Positions 1 through 11,565 of a stretch of 64,000 nucleotides of DNA are shown here, in pieces. Origin of the DNA: Rosa chinensis. Taxonomy: Eukaryota; Streptophyta; Magnoliopsida; Rosales; Rosaceae. Positions within the stretch are counted from its first letter, which is position 1, and every line of letters begins with the position of its first letter. Below the pieces are notes generated by a model. That model saw only the letters and a list, made by a program, of their open reading frames with translations, made no database searches and was not told the DNA's origin. Made by a program: the position numbers and the translations under genes. The stretch is from positions 5,387,501 through 5,451,500 of the forward strand of contig NC_037091.1 of assembly GCF_002994745.2 (NCBI RefSeq). Direction: 5' to 3'.

Positions 1-50
1 TTTGGCGGGAGTCGTATCTAAGGCAGTTCAAGGCTTAAATACCATATATT

Positions 51-104
51 CTCAGTAGACCCTAAATTTTTAGAACTTGAAAGTCATGCCTACTGATTAC
101 ACAC
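51..104. repeat. Inverted copy of 2004-2057
   Basis: This ~54 bp stretch is the near-perfect reverse complement of 2004-2057; the shared core covers the words TCAGTAGACC and TTTTTAGAACTTGAAAGTCA. The two arms bracket the MULE-like element at 262-1733. They may be old terminal repeats of a ~2 kb element, or two opposite-facing copies of the dispersed repeat seen again near 11360. No target-site duplication could be assigned. The rest of 1-250 is AT-rich with no recognisable gene. Confidence 0.6.
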
Positions 105-261
105 TTAGTTGGTTCGATTAAACCAATGCCTAATTGGTTAATTAATCAATGCATAATTAAACATCAATAATTTTGCCGTTTTTCTCGGCAGGTCTTGATT
201 TACTCCAAATTCATGCCCTTTTTTTTCTCTCAATTCCGCGCTTTTATTATGGAATAATTAT

Positions 262-420
262 GGGGCTGTGACCACTTACCCAATTTTAGGCAAAAAATTG
301 CCCACTTACTCCACCAAGAGTTTTTTAACCTCGTTTACCCAATCCAACAATATTTGACAGTATTGCCCTCATTTTAATTAAAAAATTACTCTCCTATCAT
401 ATTCTCTCTTCCTCTCAGAC

Positions 421-464
<44 letters not shown>

Positions 465-1733
465 ACTCCGGCATGGAGTAATATTTCCAGAAGCAGCGGC
501 AAATGGAGGGGGCGCCGATCGAGTGGTTCTGCGTCGCCGGAGAAGGCGCCGATGAAGACCGAAACGGAGGAGGTGTTTTCCGGGTCGGCGATGAGGCCTC
601 GACGGTGATTGCGTGACTCATCGTTTGCGGCGGCGATGGCGAGATGACGGAGGTGGCGTTTGACTGGTGGAGCACGCCAGATCTGAGCAGCAAGTCGAGG
701 TCGCAGAGCTGGTTGGTGACGAACGCGGCGGACATGTCGAGGTCATTCTGCATGTAGAGCTTCCTGCCGGTGAACGACCGGGGCTGAAGCACGAATTGAC
801 CTTGATTTGGCTCAGGCGGAGGTCACCTGTTCATTGGGCCGGACCCGGGCCAGGAAGGCTCAGAATGAGCTTCCGGTGAGCGATGTGGTGGATCTAATGA
901 GCGACGACGAGCCTAAAAACGATGTGGCGGAGTCGAAGGTCACCGAAGACGAATTGAAGAACGGTGTTGTGGAGATGGTTATGGATAATGAGCAAAACGT
1001 TGGGTTTGTTGGTAACGAAGATGAGGCAGTAGACACATTATTGGCCCCCAGTAGACTTTGAAATGAGGGACAGGAATCACTATAGTGTGGTGTATTGATA
1101 AGTTACTTGTTGTTTTCTGTGTATTAAAGTCAAATTATCTGTGAATCCTACAAAAAGGTGCATTTTTGGTGGTCTATTGGGAGGCAGTAGAAACATTGGA
1201 CTTTGTATTGGGGGGCAATAATATGATTACTGGGGGGCAGTAATATGATTATAAATTGATCAATTGTTCCTGTAGTGTATTCATTTTGGTTTGGGGAGTT
1301 CATACAATTCACTGGACGACAATAATATGATTTTTGGGAGGCAATAATATGATTTACTGGGGGGCAGTAATATGATTACTGGGGGGCAATAATAGCCGGA
1401 TTCCGGATTCCAGTCATCGGTCGCCGGATTTCGGTTACCGGTTCCCGGAATCCGATCGTCGGTCGCCGGAATCCGGTCACCGTTCGCCGGAGTCCGGTCG
1501 CAGGAGACCGCCCCGGCCACTGGTCACCGGAGCACAGCAAGGTGGAAGGTGACTTCTCTCTCTAAGTGAGAAAGAAGGAGAGGGCAAAAAAGTCTCAAAA
1601 AAAAAGAAAAAAGAATTAATTGGGTAAATGGGAAATAATCCCTTAGAGTGTTTTGGGTAAATGGGGTTAAAAAACAGTTGGTGGAGCAAGTGGGCAATTT
1701 TTAACCTAAAATCGGGTAAATGATCATTTTCCC
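262..1733. mobile_element. MULE-like non-autonomous element with captured sequence
   Basis: The ends form imperfect terminal inverted repeats of about 75 bp; both contain GATTTTAGG- or AATTTTAGG-type and AAAAATTGCCCACTT words. Layout from the left: a (CT)n tract at 423-464, a GC-rich block at 470-1060, short repeats of the form GGGGGGCAATAATATGATT at 1180-1395, a CCGG-rich block at 1395-1510, then the other arm. Open frames in the GC-rich block (415-792 minus, 807-1061 plus) could be captured gene pieces, but I do not recognise them. The same layout recurs at 13010-16265 and 21640-22992. No exact duplication was found; the flanks share only part of an AT-rich 9-mer. Confidence 0.6.
423..464. 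repeat. (CT)n microsatellite
   Basis: Uninterrupted CT dinucleotides inside the MULE-like element. Similar tracts lie at 12070-12137, 16108-16136 and 22848-22881, mostly inside related elements. Confidence 0.95.
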
Positions 1734-1984
1734 AATTTTTTTTATGCATTGGCAGTGCAAGTAAACCAATAGATTCAACAGATCTCAGCCATTGATATTT
1801 ATAGGCAACATTTTTTAAAAAAAACATAAAAATGTACTTGATGTTATACAATTGTCAATTTTTATTGGTGCAAGTACACGTCGGTATCCTGAATACTCTA
1901 TCTTTTATTATTCCTTACAAAATAAATAAAAGTAACTACATATTTATTAACTTTAGGATTAGCTTGTTTCTAGTGTTTTAGATA

Positions 1985-2216
1985 TAATTACAAGCAAAAA
2001 AATGTGTGTAATCGCTAGGAGTGACTTTCAAGTTCTAAAAATTTAAGGTCTACTGAGTTTTATTTTTATTTTTTTATGCTATGAGTTTCATTGTTAACCT
2101 ATTCCAAATGTATGATATATAGTGATGTTCATGGCTATGAGGTGAGTTGTTTTATTTTATGAGTTTTTCCTGATACCTTATCGAGAGGCACATAGTTTTA
2201 GATACCTCATTGCTAT
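1985..2216 (+). repeat. Dispersed ~300 bp repeat, copy 1
   Basis: Shares an ordered set of words with two tandem copies at 11290-11565 and 11566-12370: GTGACTTTCAA, TTCTAAAA, TATGAGTTT, TGATGTTCATGGCTATGAGGT and TAGATACCTCATTGCT. This copy is interrupted by the hAT element at 2225-6155 and then by the MULE at 6178-8184; the remnant AGAGGTATGTTATT continues at 6160. It is therefore older than both insertions. Confidence 0.65.
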
Positions 2217-2224
2217 GTGAGAGG

Positions 2225-5200
2225 CAGGGGCGGACCGACATGGAAGGCTGTATGGGCTTGAGCCTAGACAAGATTTTGGGCTAAAAACTCTTAGATATAT
2301 ATATATCTCCCATACCCAGCCCAAAGAAAAAAAAAAAAAAATTAGGGTGGATAACAGCTGCTCCTCACGGTCTCACCGCTCGCAGGCTCGCAGCCTCAGT
2401 AGTCAGTACCTCAGTACCTCACGGCTCACACAGTCACTGACTCACTTCACATACTCACACTCACAGGTCACTGACTCACAATCACAGCAGGTCTGCACTC
2501 AGCAACTCACACCTTTCTCCTTCCCGGCTTCCCGTAAACGAGGTATGATTCGTATGAAGCTCTATGCCTCTATCGAGTATCGATCTCCCCTGAATCGAAT
2601 TTTTGATCATCTTAACATCTCTGATTCTCTGTGAGTCTGTTCTTATCGTGCTCTGTTTTCCCAGATTCCCAGATCTGAGATCTCCTCTCGCAGTCAGTCG
2701 GCCCAGATAGCCTTGCCGTCCGCCGTTGCCGTCCGCCGTTGCCGCTGAGGAGTGAGGAACTGCGGAACTGAGGAAGTGAAATACTTGAATTCTTGATGAT
2801 GGTCGCCTACTCGCGGACTCGCCTGGTCGGTCTCGGAGACTCGGACTCTCGGACTGTTTTTGACTCGGTCAGTGGGTGCCTGGGTGGATTAGCCTGCTTT
2901 GATGAATTGATGAATGATGATTGTATATTTGTATTTCAACTATTTTTAGTTAGAACTTAGAAACTTAGAATTACCAATTTACCATTTACCGACTGAATGC
3001 AGATCAGTCTGAATGGTCTCATGGTCTGATGTGTTTGATGATAAATGACTGGCTAAGAAAAAAGAAAAAATAAGTAACAATAAGTGAATAAGCTTTTGTA
3101 ATTTTGTTGGGCTTTGGGATTTCTTGATGCTTTCTTTGGCTTCTAATTATGTTGTGATTTATTTATAGATGTGCATTTTGTGTTGCAGATTGGAGATTTT
3201 TTATTTGAGAGTTTTGGTGATAGTGTTTGGGTTTATGCATAATACCGAGATTGCTGTTGATGCCCTTTCCATCTGGTTAGTGTTACTAACTTTATATTTG
3301 TTCACAAACCTATTAGAAATATATGTTATTATATATATGTTAAGGAGGCACATATTAAATCCATTAGACATTAAAGTCTGCTGCTAGTTAGTAACTAATA
3401 GTAATGTATAATTAGTTATAGTTGTATAATTCTAATGGTGGTATCTATATAATATTATAGGTATTGAATATAATGACAGATCACCGGAAACCCAAGAGGT
3501 ACAAAAATCTTTTGTCATGGTTTACAAGTGATACTCCATCAAGTGATAGTGTCGATGAGATTAGAAGTGGGAGTGGGAGTGGGAGTAGAAATGTGACTGA
3601 GAATTCTGTTAATGATGTCCCCTTAAACCCTTCTCCATCTATTCCACTGGAAGAGTGTCATAATGAAAGAATTGAGAGAGAAGAAAGTTTTTATGTTAGT
3701 TCTCTAGAACGTGATCCAGGAATACGGCGTCCAATATGCAAGTACCCTTTGAATGAGCGTGACAATATTCGAAGAGCTTATGTGGTCTTAGGACCGTATC
3801 AACCTCACTTAAGTAGTTACCCATTATCATTTGACGGAGGTCAAGGTCGAAAATTTAATCCTAAGTGGTTCAAAGAATGGCCGTGGCTTGAGTATTCCGC
3901 AGAGTTGGACAAAGCATTTTGCTTCCCTTGTTTCTTATTTGATAGTTATCCATCCCATCATCCAGCATTTACTGAGCATGGGTTTCAAGGTTGGAAAAAT
4001 GTTATGTCAAAAAAATCTGGCATTGTCTCTCACATGGGAGTCTTAAATTCCCCACATAATATTGCCATGCACAAGTGGGAGTCACTAAGAAACCCATCTA
4101 AGCATATTGAAAGGGTGATTAGCACACAATCATCACAAGAAGTAGCAGATAACCGACTCCGGCTTATTACTACTATAGAGAGTGTAAGGTTGTTGGCACG
4201 CCAAGGATGTGCTTTTAGAGGCCATGACGAATCGGTTAATTCATCTAATGGTGGAAATTTCAATGCGGTTGTGGATTCCTTTGGAAGAATGAATATAGAT
4301 ATTCGCAGAGTCTTACAAAATGCTCCTGGGAATGCTAAGTATACTTCTCCCATTATTCAAAAACAAATTTTAAATATACTTGGTAACAAAGTTAGAACCA
4401 AGATTCGGGAGGAAGTGGGAGATGCCAAATTTTGTATCCTTGTTGATGAAGCTGTTGATGTATCTAATAGGGAACAAATGGCTATCATTCTGCGATTTGT
4501 TGATTGTGATGGGTTTATTAGAGAACGGTTTTTCAAAGTGCTTAGTGTGGCAGACACTTGTTCTCAAACTCTAAAAGATGAGATATCCAAAGTTCTTACT
4601 CAATATGATCTTCAAGTAGAAAATATGCGTGGGCAAGGATATGATGGTGCTAGCAACATGCGTGGTGAATTTAATGGTTTACAAGCTTTGTTTCGTGAAG
4701 AGTGTCCATATGCATATTATGTTCATTGTTTTGCTCATCTCTTACAATTGACTTTAAATGCTGTAGCTAAAGGGGTGCATGATATTTGGGAATTCTTTTC
4801 AACTCTAAGTTTGATTGTAAATTTTGTTGATTCTTCTGCAAAAAGACATTCAGCTTTGAGAGTTATCAGAGAAGAAGAAATTGCAGATTTAGTGGCTGCT
4901 GGAGCACTTGAGACTGGTAGAGGTGCTAATCAGCTTTGCACTTTACAACGAGCAGGGGCTACTCGTTGGGGTTCACATCTTCGCTCTATTTCAAGTTTGA
5001 TTAAGTTATTTGGAGCTACCCAAACAACTCTTGCAGATTTGGTTGCAAATGGACCAAATAAAGTACAAGGAGAAGCAAAGAGTGTAGGTAATGCAATGAA
5101 GCGTTTTGATTTTGTGTTTTGCTTGCTTTTGATGCATGATGTCATGAAGATTACTGATTTTCTTTGTCAGTCATTGCAAAAAAAAGCCATAGACATCTTC

Positions 5201-6155
5201 AATGCTCTCAATTTTCTTTCAATAACAAAATCAAAACTTCAAGATATGAGAGAAGATGGTTGGGATGATTTGATTATGAGGGTTGAATCATTTTGTTGTC
5301 AGTATGATATTATTATGCCAGATATGTCTGCTCCTTACAAGAAAAGTACAAGGGCTTGTGAACAAAATATTACAAATGAGCATTATTATCGGGTCAATAT
5401 ACTTAATGCTGTGATAGACTTTCAGTTGGCAGAGTTGGATAGTAGATTTGCAGATAATTCGTTGGAGCTCCTTATTCTTAGTGCTACATTAGATCCACGT
5501 GATAATTTTCGATCATTTAAATGTGAAGATGTTTGCAATCTTGCTTTGAAGTTTTATCCTCATGATTTTACATCATATGATATGCTTGCTCTAGATATGG
5601 AGTGTGGGTATTTTCTAGCAGATATTCAGAAGGATCCAAGATTTGCCAACACAACTACTGTGTCTGATTTGTGTCGCCGGTTAGTTGAATCAAGAAAGTC
5701 AGCATTCTTTCCTATGATTTATAGATTGATTTGTCTTGTGCTGACTCTGCCAGTTTCTACAGCAACAACAGAGAGAGCATTTTCATCTATGACCATCATA
5801 AAAAACAAATTTCGAAATAAGATGGAAGATGAGTTTTTTGATGATTTGATGGTTCTCTACATTGAAAAAGAATTTGCCGATAGCATTGATAATGATTCTG
5901 TGATTGCTGAGTTTGAAGTGAGTGGGCCTCGAAGGGTACGATTTAGTTAATTTATTGTTGTTTTACAACAAATGTATGCTTGTAGTTTTTAATTTACGGG
6001 GTTTGGTTTTATGTCCCCTCCGTTGTATGTTTTGATTGAAAATAATAAAGGCGTGAGGATGAGCCTCCCACTGGGTTCCAAACCTCCAAAAAAAAAAAAA
6101 TTTGTGCACTTCTATAATTAGCCTAGACAACTTTTCAACCCTGGATCCGCTCCTG
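2225..6155 (+). mobile_element. Complete hAT transposon, potentially autonomous
   Basis: The 3.9 kb element begins CAGGGGCGGACC and ends GGATCCGCTCCTG, which are imperfect inverted repeats of about 12 bp. It is flanked on both sides by the identical 8-mer GTGAGAGG (2217-2224 and 6156-6163), the duplication length of hAT transposons. Inside is a long transposase ORF (3473-5950) preceded by ~1.2 kb of 5' region with a possible intron; an acceptor-like TTATAG lies just before the ORF. The exact duplication and open ORF suggest recent insertion. Whether it still moves cannot be told from sequence. Confidence 0.9.
3473..5950 (+). CDS. hAT transposase, TTF-type zinc finger class
   Basis: This is an uninterrupted frame of ~825 residues from the ATG at 3473; the frame is open a few codons further up, but without ATG. 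The N-terminus is basic and Ser-rich. A TTF-type zinc finger follows (about residues 127-175, with WPWLEYS and FCFPCFLF). The central RNase H-like region (DUF4371 type) has ILVDEAVDVSNREQ and GQGYDGASNMRG, supplying likely catalytic Asp residues near 325 and 393, plus an HCFAHLLQLTLN block. The C-terminal hAT dimerisation region has LPVSTATTERAFSSM and FRNKMEDE. Plant proteins of this kind are often labelled zinc finger MYM-type 1-like. All family motifs expected are present and no stop or frameshift was seen. It would bind the element's ends in the nucleus and cut and paste it. Confidence 0.9.
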   Translation: MTDHRKPKRYKNLLSWFTSDTPSSDSVDEIRSGSGSGSRNVTENSVNDVPLNPSPSIPLEECHNERIEREESFYVSSLERDPGIRRPICKYPLNERDNIRRAYVVLGPYQPHLSSYPLSFDGGQGRKFNPKWFKEWPWLEYSAELDKAFCFPCFLFDSYPSHHPAFTEHGFQGWKNVMSKKSGIVSHMGVLNSPHNIAMHKWESLRNPSKHIERVISTQSSQEVADNRLRLITTIESVRLLARQGCAFRGHDESVNSSNGGNFNAVVDSFGRMNIDIRRVLQNAPGNAKYTSPIIQKQILNILGNKVRTKIREEVGDAKFCILVDEAVDVSNREQMAIILRFVDCDGFIRERFFKVLSVADTCSQTLKDEISKVLTQYDLQVENMRGQGYDGASNMRGEFNGLQALFREECPYAYYVHCFAHLLQLTLNAVAKGVHDIWEFFSTLSLIVNFVDSSAKRHSALRVIREEEIADLVAAGALETGRGANQLCTLQRAGATRWGSHLRSISSLIKLFGATQTTLADLVANGPNKVQGEAKSVGNAMKRFDFVFCLLLMHDVMKITDFLCQSLQKKAIDIFNALNFLSITKSKLQDMREDGWDDLIMRVESFCCQYDIIMPDMSAPYKKSTRACEQNITNEHYYRVNILNAVIDFQLAELDSRFADNSLELLILSATLDPRDNFRSFKCEDVCNLALKFYPHDFTSYDMLALDMECGYFLADIQKDPRFANTTTVSDLCRRLVESRKSAFFPMIYRLICLVLTLPVSTATTERAFSSMTIIKNKFRNKMEDEFFDDLMVLYIEKEFADSIDNDSVIAEFEVSGPRRVRFS

Positions 6156-6177
6156 GTGAGAGGTATGTTATTTTTTA

Positions 6178-7851
6178 GGACTAATTTCAGTTTACCCCCC
6201 TGAGGTTAGGGGTCGTCATCATGTTAGTCCCTCGAGTTTCAATTTAATCAGTAACACCCTTGTACTCTCCAAATTCATCAGTCGTGTCCAATTTCTACTA
6301 TTCCGTCCAATTTGGACCGTTAAGTCTGACTTTTGAATTTCAAGACAAAAAAAAAAACTAAAAAAAAAAATTTTTTTTCTTTATTTCAATTTTTTTTTTG
6401 CATTTTTTTTTTCTGTTTTTTTTTCATTTAAATTTTTTTTTCTTTTTCTTCGCTTATTATTATTATTATTTTTTTTTTATTTATTTTTTTTTAATAATTT
6501 TGTCTTCAACCTATACACCACAAGTTATAATAGGTTTATAAAAACAAAAAAAATACTCTAGGTGATTAAAAAGCCGCTCGCTGGTCTACGATATTTGTGA
6601 TATATCTCCGATAAAGCGAAGAATTTTAGGATATATCAGTAAAATATATCTATAAAATATAATAGGTTTATAAAGTGAAGAATAATAGGATATATCCCCA
6701 ATAAAGTGAAGAAATATTTGTAAAATATGATTAAAAGAATAAATACAGATATTTCTTCACTTTATTGGGGATAAAGCGAAGAATTTTAGGATATATCCCC
6801 AATAAAGTGAAGAAATATCTGTATTTATTTTTTAATCATATTTTATAGATATTTCTTCACTTTATTGGGGATATATCCTATTATTCTTCACTTTATAAAC
6901 CTATTATATTTTATAGATATATTTTACTGATATATCCTAAAATTCTTCGCTTTATCGGAGATATATCACAAATATCGTAGACCAGCGAGCGGCTTTTTAA
7001 TCACCTAGAGTATTTTTTTTGTTTTTATAAACCTATTATAACTTGTGGTGTATAGGTTGAAGACAAAATTTATAAAAATAAAAAATAAAAAAATAAAAGG
7101 ACTAATTTCAATTTACCCCCCTAAGTGGTGTTTTTTTTTTTTTTTTTTTTCTTTCTGTTTCTTCGCTTTTTTTAGTTCTTATTTTTAGGGTTTAGGACTA
7201 AACTGAAATTAGTCCTTTTATTTTTTAATTTTTTATTTTTATAAATTTTGTCTTCAACCTATACACCACAAGTTATAATAAGTTTATAAAAAAAAAAAAA
7301 AATACTCTAGGTGGTTAAAAAGTCGCTCGCTGGTCTACGATATTTGTGATATATCTCCGATAAAGCGAAGAATTTTAGGATATATCAGTAAAATATAATA
7401 GGTTTATAAAGTGAAGAATAATAGGATATATCCCCAATAAAGTGAAGAAATATTTGTAAAATATGATTAAAAAAATAAATACAGATATTTCTTCACTTTA
7501 TTGGGGATATATCCTAAAATTCTTCGCTCGCTGGTCTACGACATTTGTGGAATATCTCCGATAAAGCCAAGAATTTTAGGATATATCCCCAATAAAGTGA
7601 AGAAATATCTGTATTTATTTTTTTAATCATATTTTATAGATATTTCTTCACTTTATTGGGGATATATCCTAAAATTCTTCACTTTATAAACCTATTATAT
7701 TTTACTGATATATCCTAAAATTCTTCGCTTTATCGTAGATATATCACAAATATCGTAGACCAGCGAGCGGCTTTTTAACCACCTAGAGTATTTTTTTTGT
7801 TTTTATAAACCTATTATAACTTGTGGTGTATAGGTTGAAGACAAAATTATA

Positions 7852-7889
<38 letters not shown>

Positions 7890-8184
7890 GCGAAGAAAAA
7901 GAAAAGAAAAAAAAAATTTAATGAAAAAAAAAACAAAAAAAAAAAAGCAAAAAAAAAACGAAAAAAAGAAAAAAAAATCTTTTTTTTTGTTTTTTTTTTT
8001 GTCTTGAAATGACCATTTTAGCCCTCAAAAGTCAGACTTAACGGTCCAAATTGGACGAAAGAGTAGAAATTGGACACGGCTGATGAATTTGGAGAGTACA
8101 AGGGTGTTATTGATTAAATTGAAACTCGAGGGACTAACATGATGACGACCCCTAACCTCTGGGGGGGTAAACTGAAATTAGTCC
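6178..8184. mobile_element. Giant palindromic MULE-type foldback element
   Basis: The ends are inverted repeats of ~170 bp beginning GGACTAATTTCAG. The identical 9-mer TATTTTTTA flanks it at 6169-6177 and 8185-8193, which fits Mutator-superfamily transposition. The interior holds two further large palindromes (about 6490-7065, centred near 6765, and 7245-7840) built from the same ~290 bp arm, containing GCTCGCTGGTCTACGA and repeated TTTCTTCACTTTATTGGGG. Between them, 7098-7215 is bounded by another inverted pair of GGACTAATTT ends, so the element appears nested or duplicated within itself. AT homopolymers and an (ATA)n tract at 7855-7890 complete it. No coding potential was seen. Confidence 0.85.
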
Positions 8185-8199
8185 TATTTTTTATCTTAT

Positions 8200-9240
8200 T
8201 TTGTTTGAATAAAAGTCTGATGCGACTGCGCTCAAGTCTTGATTAATGAAACTATCGAATATAGAGGGGGGGGCATTAAGCATAAACTTCTGATTACAAT
8301 AAGCATCTTGAGAACGTCCTGAAATGATATCAGGAGTCTCTACCAAAAATGTATTCGACCAGGCACCAACTAGCAAAAAGTGTACTACTGGCTACTTTAT
8401 ATGCTTTGACATAATGGTGACATAATGGAAAGATAACTCGATATGTAACCCGATTACAACGTAGCATAATGACCATAAGCACAGTTTTCCTATTATGTTA
8501 CCACCGAAGGATAAATCCGATGACACCTAGCTTTGCCCTGCTACTAGGCGATAGAGAACATTTGACGAAGCAAGAAACTCGTCGTCTACCTAGACCAGAC
8601 AAGGCACATTGAGTGCACATATAGGCACAAAGCCCGACTAACCGTACACAACAAGTGTAGGGACTTATTACTCATAAAATACGCAACCAAACTAAATAAC
8701 AAAAATAAAAAACAACTATAAAGGAAAAAACCACTAGGGTAGGGCCGAAGAATTGAACCCACACCCAACCATTAGCCCAAGTAGTTGGGAAATCCAAGTC
8801 ACCTAATAGGGCTCGAGCCAATCCCTGCAGAGTTCCCATCTGCATCCCCTCATTGCTGCTGCACCACCGGTCACGGATCTGAATCGGAGGATTGAATATG
8901 GTAGCCCCTAAACAGCTACCCCAAGATGGCTGCTCAACTGTCGGCTTACCTCCAAACCGATCACTCCACCGTTGGCGTCTCACGACCCACGCCCCATACA
9001 TCTAGATTTTTGTCGAACCACTCCATCTTCGACTAGCCATGAATGGAGCCACCGCCATGAAGCCTGCCATCTCCCGCCTTCTTCTCCACCAAACCAGCTC
9101 CACCAGTCACACTCCCAACCACCAATCCGACCCGCAACTCCAAACTGTAGAAACTGGAGTAAGACCAATTGATCGAATTTTGTAGAAGCAGAAGGATTAT
9201 GGTAGAATAAAAAAATGAACGTGTTCAATAACATTGCATG
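8200..9240 (-). mobile_element. Possible poly(A) retroposon remnant, minus strand
   Basis: The left end contains TTGATTAATGAAACTATCGA, resembling the 3' end of the retroposon at 34915-36306 (CATTAATAATGAAC). The right part (8750-9170) is GC-rich in a similar way. No clear poly(A) tract or target-site duplication was found, so boundaries are approximate. Short ORFs inside match nothing I recognise. Confidence 0.3.
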
Positions 9241-9455
9241 TCTTCTGGATTTGAGGGATTTTGGTGTGAAGATAGAACATGACAGTTGAATTTGTATTGG
9301 AGCATGAGAAAGAAAATTGCAAAAGAAGATTAGTTAAGACATTTTACCAAAATAAATGTGAATTTAAAGAATAAAAATGGAAAATGGTGTGTGAATAGAG
9401 ATTTAAAGTGTGTTAATAACAACACCCTAGAAAAATATGTATGGGTTTTCCCAAT

Positions 9456-10345
9456 GAGAGCTTCTATTCATACCTCTAAATTTGGCATTTGGACCTCCCA
9501 ACTTAATAGACCTCCAACTTACTTTTATAGATAACCAATTTGCTATCTAGACCTCCCTGATTTTCCCATAACGCCCATTGTCCAATAAAATCAATAAAAA
9601 ATTCTTCTTTTACGTTCTATTCATACCTCCAAAATCAGTAGTCAAAACTCTTTCAATTTTTGAAGATTTCACAATCCTATTTTACCCTTCATACAATTAA
9701 GCTGCACAAAAAAAAAAATCTCCAGTTGGTAGTCAATACAGTATTTTTCATTAAATCAATTGAATATAGAAGCACATTGGTATACTGCTATCTGAGATGT
9801 TTAGATATTAATCCCAATTCTCAAAATTTTTAATTAAACTGAGTTTTTGGATACAAAGTTTTCATCACCTAATTATGATTTACATACAGATGCCTGTACT
9901 GAAAGTGGTCATAGTGTTCCAAAGCCGGTCCAACATAATGCTCCTTAGCTTGGAGAGAGACACATATTTACTAATTTCTTTGAGTTGGAATAAAAGTGTA
10001 AGCAACAATATAATAGGCAATGCACAACTTAGAATTTTGCAAATTGTCTCATCGAAACATACTATTTGTAAAGGTAAGAAGTCTTTTTTTTTTTTTTTTT
10101 GGTCAGTGAGTTGTGACCTGTTAGTTATCTAGGATAACCAATATCATGGATGTCACAGTTTTAGACCTCACTGAGATCATGGGAGGGGAGGGGTGGGGTT
10201 AAAAAAAATTAAAAAAAAAAATAAAAAAAATTCTTCCTCTTTTGTGTCCTTATTGGTAATTTGGCATGAGTTAACAAAGTCAACTATAACTTGGAAAAAG
10301 AGAGAGGTCCAAATACCAATTTTGGAGGTATGAATAGAAGCTCCC
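9456..10345. mobile_element. MULE-type MITE with 9-bp duplication
   Basis: An 890-bp element whose arms read GAGAGCTTCTATTCATACC at the left and the complement of GGGAGCTTCTATTCATACC at the right, with similarity extending ~45 bp. The flanking 9-mer TTTCCCAAT is identical at 9447-9455 and 10346-10354. The interior is AT-rich and non-coding. Confidence 0.85.
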
Positions 10346-10367
10346 TTTCCCAATACCTCTTTAGAAA

Positions 10368-11200
10368 GAGAAATTTTAAATACACCCCCTCAATTACTTA
10401 ATGCACACCCTTTATATTTTTTTTGTCTTATTTTTTCATCAAACTTCCATCTATGCCCCTCCTCATTAAATAAATAAATGAGAAAATCTAAAGGAAAAAA
10501 AATAGGTTGACTATGTATCATAAAATTTTATTTAATACATTCTTTTTTTTTATTGTGGAATTATTTGCTAATTAACTTCGGCACATATCAATATAGTATT
10601 TACTAATTACATCTGTTGTTTCTCACATAAATGAGGTTGATATATTGCTAGAAGATTGAATAACTTAACTTTCTTACCTTTGTTGTTTTTCAAGTTGAAA
10701 ATCTTGATGCCTCTAAGATTTTAGATTATTCAATGTATGTCAATATCTTCGTGATCGATATAGTCATGGTCAATATCAAAATCGGTAAAGAATGAGCCAT
10801 GGTGGTTGTTTTGCCAACAAAGTGATTGATCATGTTGTATTCATGTATGCAAGATATATTTGATGGTTTTATAACTTCTTTCAATATGTTTCAACCAATT
10901 TGGTTGCTTGCTAATTCTTCATGTTCACTACAATTACTTTATCTGTCATTAATATTCACGTATGATCTTGAAGAGACGTCGATTGTAGTATGAAGACGAG
11001 GAGAAAATTTAACCTATAAGAAAATATTTAATTAATATTTTGAGATAGAAAGTACTTAGTCTTATTTTATTTTTGTGGACTCTTCTTTGTTTTTGTTTTT
11101 ATTTATTTATTAATGAGAAGGCGTATAGATGGAAGTTTGATGACAAAAAAATGTAGAAGGTGTGCATTAAGTAATTGGGGATGTGTATATAAAACTTCTC
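10368..11200. mobile_element. MULE-type MITE with 9-bp duplication
   Basis: An 833-bp element with arms starting GAGAAATTTTAAATAC and, on the other strand at the right, GAGAAGTTTTATATAC; the arms continue through AATTACTTAATGCACACC. The 9-mer CTTTAGAAA is identical at 10359-10367 and 11201-11209. It lies 22 bp from the preceding MITE. No coding sequence was found. Confidence 0.85.
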
Positions 11201-11212
11201 CTTTAGAAAATT

Positions 11213-11217
<5 letters not shown>

Positions 11218-11250
<33 letters not shown>
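11218..11250. repeat. (TA)n microsatellite
   Basis: About 16 TA units in a row, directly after the MITE ending at 11200. Confidence 0.9.
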
Positions 11251-11252
<2 letters not shown>

Positions 11253-11289
11253 AATTTTCTCTGTTAGGGGGGATACGGCATTTATATGT

Positions 11290-11565
11290 GATTTATTCAA
11301 GAGGTATGTTATTTAAAGTCACGACTATAGGTATGTTTAATGACATGCGGCTAAAAGATAGTAAACGTGACTTTCAAATTCTAAAATTTAATGTATGCCA
11401 GCTTTTTTTTATCCTATGAGTTTTAGTGGTTACATATTCCAAGGGTATGATATTTATTGATGTTCATGGCTATGAGGTAGGTTACTTTACTGTATTATAC
11501 TTTTTTGATATCTTATCAAGATGCATATAGTTCTAGATACCTCATTGCTGTGCAATTTATCATAT
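11290..11565 (+). repeat. Dispersed ~300 bp repeat, copy 2
   Basis: Tandem with copy 3. It contains AGAGGTATGTTATT, GTGACTTTCAA, TGATGTTCATGGCTATGAGGT and TAGATACCTCATTGCT in the same order as copy 1 at 1985. No coding content was seen; function unknown. Confidence 0.65.

Noticed and set aside
3169..3387. 72-codon ORF upstream of the hAT transposase as a separate gene
   Set aside because: Hydrophobic low-complexity frame in AT-rich 5' sequence; likely leader or intron of the transposase transcript.
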